Part shown: piece after piece, positions 24,148 through 32,331 of the stretch
Layout: every line of letters begins with the position of its first letter
Numbering within the stretch: position 1 is the stretch's first letter
DNA from: Bacteroides sp.
GTDB lineage: Bacteria > Bacteroidota > Bacteroidia > Bacteroidales > Muribaculaceae
Direction of reading: 5' to 3'
DNA length: 64,000 bases
NCBI GenBank assembly: GCA_023666835.1
Contig: JAMPBJ010000002.1
Coordinates: 167,187-231,186, forward strand
Program-made: the position numbers and the translations under genes
Notes under the pieces: generated by a model
What the model saw: the letters and a program-made list of their open reading frames with translations, nothing else
Databases searched by the model: none
What the model was told of the DNA's origin: nothing

Positions 24148-26337
24148 TTATCGCATGTTGGTTGAGAGATAGTCAAGCAATCTGGCATAGACCACTTGCC
24201 GTGAATTGCATCCTACGATTGAATGGTTTTTGTTTGGAAACAGCACCACGTCGGCCCATGTGCCTTGTTGTTCGCATGCCGAGCTGTATTGAATGGTGTT
24301 GAAAAGATGCACGTTGTCGTCGGCAGTGCCATGCATTATCAGCAGCGGACATTTGCGGTCGGCAATGTGGGTCATGGTCGACGACGATTTGTATCCGTCG
24401 GGGTTCTGAGCCGGAGTGAGCATGTAGCGTTCGGCATATACGGTGTCGTAGTATCTCCAATCGGTGACGGGAGCCACTGCCACCGCGGCTGCATATGGAG
24501 CGCCGGCCACCGAACTAGCCATAATGGCTTCATAGCCGCCATAGCTCCATCCGTAGATGGCTATGCGGTTGGGGTCGACGTAGGGCAGTCGGGCAGCATA
24601 GCGGGCAGCCGCCACCTGGTCGATTGATTCGTAGTGACCAAGGTTTTTGTAAACCACATCCATAAACTGACGTCCGCGACCGCCGGTGCCACGTCCGTCG
24701 ACGCATACCACCACATACCCGGCGCGGGCAAAATAGTTTTCAGCACCGATGCTCCATCGGTCGAGCACCTCCTGGGAGCCCGGACCGCTGTACTGGCACA
24801 TCACAACGGGATAGCGCTTCGAGGGATCCATCTCTTTGGGTCGGATGATGAAGCCGTTGAGCGTCACACCGTCTGACTGCATGGTGAAGAATTCCGGCTT
24901 TGGCGCGGAAGCCCATTCGGCGGTATAGTCAGAGTTCGACTCCAACACCCGCACATTTTTACCATTGCCTGTAGAAACCAAGCTATAGCGCGGCGGAGTG
25001 GTGGCATTGCTGTAGTTGATCACCATATAATCGGTCTTGGGCGAGATACTTTGAGCTGATGCATAGCCGTTTGCGGGACTCAGAAGCGTTGTGCGACCTT
25101 TGGCATCCATGCGGTGGATGGTGCGGTTGATCGGGCCTGTTTCATCGGAGCGGTAATAAGTATTGCCGGCAGCATCGCGGCCATAATATGCGTCGACATC
25201 ATATGATCCGGATGTGATCTTATTCAGAAGCGAACCGTTGTAGGCATAGGCATAAAGATGCTGGAACCCTGTGCGGCATGAGAAGATGACGAAACGATCC
25301 GATTCGAAGTGGATATCCTCGTATGTTTGTGGCGACAGCCATGCATTCCACGACTCTACAAGTATGGAACGGCTTGTTGTGGAACGCGGATTGACGCTGT
25401 AGATTTCCATGCGTGTCTGCTCGCGGTTGAGAGTAACCACCATAAGTTGGTCGGCTGCAGGGCCGTAGGCTATGCGTGGTATGTATTCAATCTTGGAGTC
25501 GGAAAGAGGTATGGTTTTCACCTTGCGAGTGTCGATGTCGTAGGAATGAACGGTCACTTTTGAGTTGGGTTCGCCGGCCACAGGATATTTGTAAGTGAAT
25601 TCGCCGGGATAAAGCGCATACTGCGGCATCTGCTGACAGTAGCCTTCATAGAGCTGGAAAGTGAACTGCGGCACTTTCGATTCGTCGTAGCGAAGATAGC
25701 TTAGGGTCTGGTTATCGGGAGCCCATGCCATGGAGCATGTGGTGGTGAACTCCTCCTCGTAGGTCCAGTCGGGTACACCGTTGATGATTTGGTTTTTGGC
25801 ACCGTCCTTTGTTACAGCAACTTCCGAACCGAAGTCGAGTTTTTTGATATAGATATTGCCGTCAGCCACGAACGCCACCATGCGTGCGTCGGGCGAGAAG
25901 AGTGGCGACTGCTGACGTTTGTGTTCATCGCTGAGAGTCGTGAGCATACGTGTGCGCACGTCGTAGATGAAATATTCGGCAGTGAACGACCGACGGTAGA
26001 TCATTTGCGGATCGCGCCATACCATGATTTTCGATCCGTCACGACTCAAAGTGAATCCGTTGATGGATTGAAGTGTAATTTCACGAGTGTGATCCAGATC
26101 CATCAGTATGGACAATTCTTTTCCCGTTCGAATGTCGAACGTGGCGATGCGACGACCGTCGTCGGTCATGGCAACATAGGCAGAACCATCGGATGTATAT
26201 GTCCATGCCGGAGCTGATGCGGCAATACGTTGGCCACCGACATATTTGTCGAGCTCGGGATAGTCGTCGACGGAAGCGGCGCGTGAAGAGAAAAATATAA
26301 GAGAAGTTGCGATGTACAGTAGTGTGAAACGATGCAT
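24148..26337 (-). CDS. S9 family peptidase, dipeptidyl peptidase IV type
   Basis: A 729-aa exported serine peptidase that removes X-Pro/X-Ala dipeptides in the periplasm. A signal peptide (MHRFTLLYIATSLIFFSSRAA) is followed by the DPP-IV N-terminal propeller (~40-460; for example DWTYEEEFTTTCSMAWAPD, which carries the Glu-Glu dipeptide-binding pair). The alpha/beta hydrolase domain has GWSYGG (Ser598), the acid in GTADDNVHL (~673) and His in NKNHS (705). The length is typical of bacterial DPP4. I prefer ATG at complement 26335-26337, as the frame from 26379 places extra residues before the signal peptide and overlaps the upstream gene. It follows the coiled-coil gene by 10 bp. Confidence 0.94.
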   Translation of the reverse strand: MHRFTLLYIATSLIFFSSRAASVDDYPELDKYVGGQRIAASAPAWTYTSDGSAYVAMTDDGRRIATFDIRTGKELSILMDLDHTREITLQSINGFTLSRDGSKIMVWRDPQMIYRRSFTAEYFIYDVRTRMLTTLSDEHKRQQSPLFSPDARMVAFVADGNIYIKKLDFGSEVAVTKDGAKNQIINGVPDWTYEEEFTTTCSMAWAPDNQTLSYLRYDESKVPQFTFQLYEGYCQQMPQYALYPGEFTYKYPVAGEPNSKVTVHSYDIDTRKVKTIPLSDSKIEYIPRIAYGPAADQLMVVTLNREQTRMEIYSVNPRSTTSRSILVESWNAWLSPQTYEDIHFESDRFVIFSCRTGFQHLYAYAYNGSLLNKITSGSYDVDAYYGRDAAGNTYYRSDETGPINRTIHRMDAKGRTTLLSPANGYASAQSISPKTDYMVINYSNATTPPRYSLVSTGNGKNVRVLESNSDYTAEWASAPKPEFFTMQSDGVTLNGFIIRPKEMDPSKRYPVVMCQYSGPGSQEVLDRWSIGAENYFARAGYVVVCVDGRGTGGRGRQFMDVVYKNLGHYESIDQVAAARYAARLPYVDPNRIAIYGWSYGGYEAIMASSVAGAPYAAAVAVAPVTDWRYYDTVYAERYMLTPAQNPDGYKSSSTMTHIADRKCPLLIMHGTADDNVHLFNTIQYSSACEQQGTWADVVLFPNKNHSIVGCNSRQVVYARLLDYLSTNMR

Positions 26338-26347
26338 TTTCTGATAT

Positions 26348-27640
26348 TTATAGATCAAACAGAAGGAGTTGGTTGTCATTGTCGGGTTCGGATTTGCGAG
26401 GAGGTTCTTTGTAGCCGAATTCCTCCTCGATTTCCGGATCCTTTTTAGGAGGCAGTGGCTCAGCCACAGTGAACCAGTCGGTGCTGTCCATCAATTCATC
26501 AATCGCTGAAATCTTGGGTGATGCAGATTCCGAATCTGGAGCGATTTCGATAAGCTGGGCCGTGGCATTGGTCGCTTCAGTGCGGCGTTTTTTTCTTCCC
26601 GGTTTTGATTTGTGGGGAGTCTGCTCGGCCGATGCGTTGAGCAGTTGTGTGAGACGCTTGATTTCGGCACGGAGTTCCTCGACTTCACCGCGATTTGATT
26701 CGGAGCGTGCTTTTGCAAGGGCTTCGTTGAGCGAAGTAGTGGTGGCCTGCAGCTCCATTATCTGTTCGGAAAGCTGGCGTATCTTGCGGTCTTTCTTTTT
26801 CTTGATCTGTTCGAACTGAGTGATGCTCTTCTCCATTTCCTTGAGCGATTCGATCTGGTCGTCGGCCAATGTGTTTTGCCGTGCTGTCTCCAGTTCGGAT
26901 TGAAGTTGAGCCACTTGTTGGGTGAGTTTGTCATTCTCGGCGGTGATTGCATCGATTGCCGACTGATCTTCGCCCATTGCGTTGGAACGTGCTCCGGCCA
27001 CACGCAGACGATTCGACATGCTACGGATCTCAAGTTGAAGCTGCTCGTTGTCAGCTTCGAGCCGCGACACCTGGTTTTCAAGGTCGTGGATGCGTTCGCC
27101 AAGTGCTCGCTTCTGACGTGTGGCGCTCAGTTGCGAACTTTTGAACTCTTCCTGCTGCTGTTTGAGCTGATGGTATTCGGATTTGAATCGTTCGATCTCA
27201 TCCGACATCTTACGCCGTTCGGCATTGCATCTCATGTCGCCTATTCGACGGGCATTTTCAGCCTCTTCCTTCAGCGCCTGGCGAAGCGACTCATCGACCC
27301 GTTGCAAAATCCATGCACGCTGTTGTGGCAGACTGAGACAGTCTCTGACAAATTCCGGCTGATGCTCGTTGAAAAGTTTTATTACTGCATCAAACACTTC
27401 ATCGGGTATCTCTTTGTGCATCGGCTCGATTGTGGCGGCTTCGTCTACCGGTTCGGTTTTGTCGGTAGTTGGCTGTGCCTCCGGAGTGTCGTTGTCGATG
27501 ATATGGGTTTTTACGGGCCTAACTATGACCGGACGATTTATCTCCGGCTCGTGATCGGGGTCGGATATCAGATCGTCGAGATCGTCGTCGTATTCATCGG
27601 GAAATCCAAGTGCTTTTTTGAATGATGAGAGTATGGACAT
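26348..27640 (-). CDS. Coiled-coil protein of unknown function
   Basis: A 430-aa cytoplasmic protein without signal peptide. The N-terminus (MSILSSFKKALGFPDEY then DDDLDDLISD) and a short globular segment (VFDAVIKLFNEHQPEFVRDCLSLPQQRAWILQRVDESLRQAL, ~83-125) precede a long coiled coil (~130-330) with heptad Leu/Gln-rich repeats. The tail is basic then acidic (KPGRKKRRTEA; IEEEFGYKEPPRK) and ends in LLLFDL. It lies 2 bp downstream of the receiver/ATP-grasp gene and 10 bp upstream of DPP4, so it is probably co-transcribed. The conserved globular segment suggests a structural or adaptor role, but nothing identifies it. Confidence 0.75.
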   Translation of the reverse strand: MSILSSFKKALGFPDEYDDDLDDLISDPDHEPEINRPVIVRPVKTHIIDNDTPEAQPTTDKTEPVDEAATIEPMHKEIPDEVFDAVIKLFNEHQPEFVRDCLSLPQQRAWILQRVDESLRQALKEEAENARRIGDMRCNAERRKMSDEIERFKSEYHQLKQQQEEFKSSQLSATRQKRALGERIHDLENQVSRLEADNEQLQLEIRSMSNRLRVAGARSNAMGEDQSAIDAITAENDKLTQQVAQLQSELETARQNTLADDQIESLKEMEKSITQFEQIKKKKDRKIRQLSEQIMELQATTTSLNEALAKARSESNRGEVEELRAEIKRLTQLLNASAEQTPHKSKPGRKKRRTEATNATAQLIEIAPDSESASPKISAIDELMDSTDWFTVAEPLPPKKDPEIEEEFGYKEPPRKSEPDNDNQLLLFDL

Positions 27641-27642
27641 GA

Positions 27643-30621
27643 TTAGTTCTGATTTTCGGAAGAGTTAGTAATGTCAGGTTTTGCAACCACACCTATGCCT
27701 TTGCGGCCATCTATGCCTATTGCAAAGGGCCGCGAGGTGCGGACCACTCTGACAAGGTCCGACTGGTATTCGGCCGGTAGTGACTCAAGAAAGTCGTAGT
27801 CGCAATAGCCGCGGCCGGCTCCTTGGTCGATGGTGAAATAGCCCACACCGAATGATGTGAGATTCTGGAAAAAGTGTGTGCCCTGACTGGGTTCTATGCG
27901 ATAGTTGGCCAATGCGGATTCGACAATGAGGCGGGCATTGGCAATTTGTGGCCACTTGACCGGAATGCCCAGAGCGGTGTCGCTTGATCCCCATCGGCCC
28001 GGGCCAATGAGAATGTAATGGGTGTCGGAGTCGGTCAGCTTCCGGTTGATCTTTTCTATTTCTCGAGCCGTCAATGAATTGTTGGCCGAGTTGAAATTTT
28101 GAGGACGCACATACACGATTGTGTTGACACCTTCGATGGATCCGTGACCCAAAGCAGTGTCGCTTCGCAGGATGAGGTCGGTGTCGGGAAGGTTGAGCAG
28201 ATGCTCGTCGACGAGATCCTTGCGATCGACAATCGGGCGGATCTGGAGCCAGAATATTCTGCCTTTAAATTCGCCATTGTGGTCGATCTGGCCGGCAAAT
28301 TCAATCTCTACCGGTCGCGACATTTCTTCCTGTCCGCGTGTAAGCATGAAGTTGACGGCTTTGGCCAATGGTAGCACGTTGTGTTTCAGTATGTTATTGA
28401 AAGTTACTACACGTCGGCCTTCGCCCATCTCATTGTCACGGATCACGTTGTCGTGATAGTCAAACGTCGACACCATGTAACGCAACGCCCCGGTCTTGGC
28501 TATGTCTTGAACCGATTTTTTCACGATGTTGAAACCGTCGTCGACCTTGAATGTCTCGGGTGAACTCATATCGAGAGCATACATCCGGGTTTGAGTGTCG
28601 CGCAGAGCCAGGCTTAATTCTGACGTTTGCAGTGCGCAGTCGGGATGAGCCGGTGAGAATCGAAGGGCAAGCCCACCGTCGACGATGTATTTTCCAAGAC
28701 CTACAGCCACTTCAGCCACTCCTTCTTCGGCTTTTTCACGGCCGGTGGGATAGTAGTTGAGTGATCGTCCGACTCCTGAGAACGAGGGAAAGTAGAGATC
28801 GCCATGCTGTCGGCCGACCACTTCCTGAATGATGACAGCCATCTTTTCCTGGTCGATGACATTGGATGTGGCGGTCATGTATGCTTTGCTGTCGGCATAG
28901 AACACCGATGCGTAGACACTTTTGATGGCGTCGCTCATGAGGCGAAGCATCTGTCGGCGATCGGCCACGTTGGGTATCATGTAGGTGGAATAGATGCCGG
29001 CAAACGGCTGATAATGTGAATCTTCAAGTATACTCGAACTGCGGATGGCAAGCGGGGAGTCGACCACATCAAACAATGCCAGAAAATCGTCCATCAGTCG
29101 GTGAGGTAGGCTGGCTTTGAGAAAATGCTCCAGAATGGTTGCATCGTCGGCATCGCTCAAAGCTATGGGGTAGAGATTGTTGTGAGCCATAAACTCATCG
29201 AAGATGTCGGTGCAAAGCACCACGGTGCGTGGTATGGAAATAGTGACCCCATCGAAGTTGTCGCAAATGGGGTTGTGTTTTATGATCTGGTCGATGAATG
29301 CCAGGCCACGGCCTTTGCCTCCGAGCGATCCCTGGCCTATGCGTGCAAAATTGGAGTAGTGGTCGAACCGGTCTTTGCGGAACACAGCCACAACACCGCG
29401 GTTTTTCATCTTACGGTATTTGACTATAAGGTCGAAAAACAGCTTGCGCACGGCCGGTACTTCGTCGAGTGAATAGAACCGGTGGCCTTTGATCACATCG
29501 GCTATCGGGAAGAGAGCGCGCGAGTAGAGCCAGCGCGAAATGTCGTTTGACGATGCGTGGTGCAGCAGTGCCGATGCCGGTATATCGTAGATGTGGTATT
29601 GCAGATCTTTGAGCGAATGGATGCGAATCTCTTTGCCCGATTCGGGGTCGGTCATGACGAAGTCGCCGAAGCTGAATTGCTCAGCTATTGCACGACTTAG
29701 GTCGACGGGCAATTTTTTTGAATTTTTGTCGAGAAAAACCAGATGTTCGCGTTCAGCTTCAATGCGGTTTTCAGCCTCCGACGATTCGATTATGATCGGC
29801 AGATATGGATTGTCGGCTCTAAGCTCCCGGGCCAGACGGAATCCGGCTTTTTTGTCTTTCTCGCCTTCGCGTTTGAACGACACGTCGCTGATCACTCCGA
29901 GCAGATTGTTGCCATAGCGTTCGTAGAGCGTCATGGCTTCTTCGTAGTCGCGGGCGAGCATCACCTTGGGGCGGCCGCGCATTCTTAGCATCTGCTCGTG
30001 TTCGTTGAGCGCCTCGGTCGATGACTCAAATGATTGCTTGAGAAGATTTTTATAGACGTGAGGAAGCACCGACGAGTAGAATCTGACGGAGTCTTCCACC
30101 ACCATTATCATCTGGACTCCGACGCGGTTGATATCATTGTCGGCATTCATGCGGTCTTCGAGCAGCTTGATGATGGCCAGTAGCAGATCGACGTTGCCGA
30201 GCCAGCTGAATACGTAGTCGATGCCTTCGAAGTTTTCGTTGGCAAGTCGGCGAGAAACTTCACGCGAGAATGGCGTCAGAACCACGATAGGAGTGGCCGG
30301 TCGAAGACGGCGAATCCGACGGGCTCCTTCAAATGTCTCGCTTATGTCCATGCCGGGCATCATAATGACCAGCCCGAATTCCTTCTCCCGCAACATCTCC
30401 TCAGCGTGAGCCACGGTGCTGACACGTGTGACGCGCGGTGGCGAGCTGAGGTTGAGGGCCACGTATTCGAAGTAGAGCTGTTCCTCGATGCGGCCGTCCT
30501 CCTCCATCATGAAGGCATCGTAGGGCGAGGCGACAAGCAATACGTTGAAGATGCGTCGCTGCATCAGATCCTGAAAGGATGTGTCTTTTAGGAGCAGTTG
30601 GCTGAGGGCATCTTCATTCAT
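27643..30621 (-). CDS. Receiver-like plus PEP-synthase-type ATP-grasp fusion protein
   Basis: A 992-aa cytoplasmic protein. Residues ~25-150 form a degenerate receiver-like domain lacking the phosphoacceptor Asp. Residues ~170-315 form a second receiver with the full residue set: Glu176/Asp177, Asp246 (GVISDVS), Ser280 and Lys299 (LDKNS). Residues ~425-797 match the PEP synthase/PPDK nucleotide-binding domain: GGKGRG (434-439), AIRSSSILED (~525) and WLQIRP (791-796). The phosphohistidine and PEP-binding domains expected next are absent. Instead a C-terminal region with GPGRWGSS (~873) and SQGTHFFQNLTSFGVGYF follows. The role is unknown, and a signal-gated phosphotransfer or ligase activity is inference. 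It lies upstream of the coiled-coil gene in the operon. Confidence 0.85.
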   Translation of the reverse strand: MNEDALSQLLLKDTSFQDLMQRRIFNVLLVASPYDAFMMEEDGRIEEQLYFEYVALNLSSPPRVTRVSTVAHAEEMLREKEFGLVIMMPGMDISETFEGARRIRRLRPATPIVVLTPFSREVSRRLANENFEGIDYVFSWLGNVDLLLAIIKLLEDRMNADNDINRVGVQMIMVVEDSVRFYSSVLPHVYKNLLKQSFESSTEALNEHEQMLRMRGRPKVMLARDYEEAMTLYERYGNNLLGVISDVSFKREGEKDKKAGFRLARELRADNPYLPIIIESSEAENRIEAEREHLVFLDKNSKKLPVDLSRAIAEQFSFGDFVMTDPESGKEIRIHSLKDLQYHIYDIPASALLHHASSNDISRWLYSRALFPIADVIKGHRFYSLDEVPAVRKLFFDLIVKYRKMKNRGVVAVFRKDRFDHYSNFARIGQGSLGGKGRGLAFIDQIIKHNPICDNFDGVTISIPRTVVLCTDIFDEFMAHNNLYPIALSDADDATILEHFLKASLPHRLMDDFLALFDVVDSPLAIRSSSILEDSHYQPFAGIYSTYMIPNVADRRQMLRLMSDAIKSVYASVFYADSKAYMTATSNVIDQEKMAVIIQEVVGRQHGDLYFPSFSGVGRSLNYYPTGREKAEEGVAEVAVGLGKYIVDGGLALRFSPAHPDCALQTSELSLALRDTQTRMYALDMSSPETFKVDDGFNIVKKSVQDIAKTGALRYMVSTFDYHDNVIRDNEMGEGRRVVTFNNILKHNVLPLAKAVNFMLTRGQEEMSRPVEIEFAGQIDHNGEFKGRIFWLQIRPIVDRKDLVDEHLLNLPDTDLILRSDTALGHGSIEGVNTIVYVRPQNFNSANNSLTAREIEKINRKLTDSDTHYILIGPGRWGSSDTALGIPVKWPQIANARLIVESALANYRIEPSQGTHFFQNLTSFGVGYFTIDQGAGRGYCDYDFLESLPAEYQSDLVRVVRTSRPFAIGIDGRKGIGVVAKPDITNSSENQN

Positions 30622-30739
30622 GGGACAGTGTCGAAATGATAATATTTCTCAAAGTTACAACATTTTCCTTAAATGCCCATATCCTCAGAGTTGTTTTTTG
30701 TGTCCTATTTTGTTTCCCGGTAAGTGCCATATAGCAGCT

Positions 30740-31678
30740 CTATTCGTGAGCAGCAAGGAATCGCTCTGCATCGAGGGCTGCACGACAACCGCTTCCAGCA
30801 GCGGTAATGGCCTGACGATAGTGCGGATCAGCTACATCGCCGGCTGCAAACACGCCTTCTATGTTGGTGGCCTGGCTGTCGTGATAAAGCTTTATATAGC
30901 CTTGTTCGTCAAGATCAATGGTGCCGTCAAACAGTTCTGTGTTCGGTTTGTGTCCGATGGCCAGAAAAAATCCGTCGAGAGCGAGGTCTATATGCTGCTC
31001 GATATCTGTCCCACCGTTTTCCACAAGATGTGCTCCTTCAAGATATTCTTCTCCGTAAAGGCCTGACGTCACTGTGTTGAACAGCACCTTAATGTTGGGT
31101 TTCTGAAGCACGCGGTTTTGCATCACTTTTGAGGCACGCAGAAAAGGTTTGCGTACGATCAAAAATACATCTGATGCTATGTTGCTGAGATACAATGCCT
31201 CTTCGCAAGCAGTGTCACCACCGCCTACCACGGCTACGCGTTTGCCTCGATAGAAAAATCCGTCGCATGTGGCACACGCCGATACTCCGAGTCCCATATA
31301 TTTCTGTTCATCGGGAAGCCCAAGGAAACGTGCTGTGGCACCGGTTGATATAATTACGGATTCGGCTACGATTTCATCACCGTTGTCGGTGGTCAAATGG
31401 AATGGACGCGAGCTGAAATCCACTGTGGCGATTCTGCCCGGTCGCACGTCGGCTCCGAAGCGAATGGCCTGCTTGCGGATATCTTCCATCAGCTGGGTGC
31501 CGGTTGTTCCGTCAGGATAGCCGGGGAAATTCTCAACTTCTGTGGTGATGGTCAATTGTCCGCCGGGCTGATGTCCTTCATACACCACGGGGTGCAGATT
31601 GGCTCTTGATGTATATAAAGCTGCTGTGTAACCGGCGGGGCCTGATCCTATAATGAGACATTTTGTATTGGTGGTCAT
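30740..31678 (-). CDS. trxB: Thioredoxin-disulfide reductase
   Basis: An NADPH-dependent flavoenzyme reducing thioredoxin. The 312 aa contain the FAD-binding GSGPAGYTAALYTSRA near the N-terminus, the redox-active CATCDG (~138-143), the NADPH-binding GGGDTACEEALYLS and the C-terminal FAD motif GVFAAGDVADPHYRQAITAAGSGCRAA. The length and motif order are canonical. It lies 20 bp downstream of the lolA-like gene. The neighbourhood ftsK-lolA-trxB recurs in Bacteroidales. The 118-bp gap to the PEP-synthase-like gene downstream contains a TAACTTTG box (complement 30650-30657), so that gene may also have its own promoter. Confidence 0.97.
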   Translation of the reverse strand: MTTNTKCLIIGSGPAGYTAALYTSRANLHPVVYEGHQPGGQLTITTEVENFPGYPDGTTGTQLMEDIRKQAIRFGADVRPGRIATVDFSSRPFHLTTDNGDEIVAESVIISTGATARFLGLPDEQKYMGLGVSACATCDGFFYRGKRVAVVGGGDTACEEALYLSNIASDVFLIVRKPFLRASKVMQNRVLQKPNIKVLFNTVTSGLYGEEYLEGAHLVENGGTDIEQHIDLALDGFFLAIGHKPNTELFDGTIDLDEQGYIKLYHDSQATNIEGVFAAGDVADPHYRQAITAAGSGCRAALDAERFLAAHE

Positions 31679-31698
31679 GAGCGTATGGTTTTAAAGTG

Positions 31699-32316
31699 TT
31701 ATCTTAAATCGTTGACATAGACATCCGGATAGGCTTCCGGATGGAATTTGAATGAAGTTGGTGAGATTTTTTTGCCTGTCGAAATCGATGTAATGTTGAT
31801 ACAGATCTTTTTACCGCTTGAGAGTGTCAGCGATATTGACTGTGGAAACAGCGTTGAGGGATTCAGCGATATCGTTGCCGAGGGTATTTCGTTTTTGCCG
31901 TTGGCCTTCAGCGATATGGTGGTCTTGGATGCTGTACTGTTTTCGGTCTTTGCGGTGTAGGTCTTTTGGAGCGATTGCATGATGATCAGTGGATTGACCT
32001 GCGCCAGTTCTGCTTCGGTGGGTTCATCGACTGTAACTTCTTTGTCCGCTTTCGACAGGGTCCATTGTGTCTGCCCGTCGTACCATATTGCCAACTGTGG
32101 CGTTGTGAGCATGAATTTGTCACCTGAAAGGGTCAGTCTACCGGCCACAGCCTGTCCGTCGGCCGTCATAGTGAAGGCTACCGACACCGAATTGGCTTTC
32201 CGAAGTTTATCCGATGCTTTGGCCAGTGTCGATGCTGCGTTATCGGCGGCAAATGTCGAAAACGCTGTAATCAATACCATCAGTGATGGCAAGATGTATT
32301 TGATTGATCGGAGCAT
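31699..32316 (-). CDS. LolA-like outer-membrane lipoprotein carrier
   Basis: A 205-aa periplasmic protein with signal peptide (ILPSLMVLITAFSTFAA). The mature sequence follows the LolA fold: SVSVAFTMTADGQAVAGRLTLSGDKFMLTTPQLAIWYDGQTQWTLSKADKEV, then the helix VNPLIIMQSLQ and later strands with SISLTLSSGKKICINITSIS. LolA carries lipoproteins from the inner to the outer membrane, and the many SPII lipoproteins in this window fit. The sequence is divergent from enteric LolA, so function is inferred from fold and gene position between ftsK and trxB. Confidence 0.85.
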   Translation of the reverse strand: MLRSIKYILPSLMVLITAFSTFAADNAASTLAKASDKLRKANSVSVAFTMTADGQAVAGRLTLSGDKFMLTTPQLAIWYDGQTQWTLSKADKEVTVDEPTEAELAQVNPLIIMQSLQKTYTAKTENSTASKTTISLKANGKNEIPSATISLNPSTLFPQSISLTLSSGKKICINITSISTGKKISPTSFKFHPEAYPDVYVNDLR

Positions 32317-32331
32317 ACTCTAATAACGATT

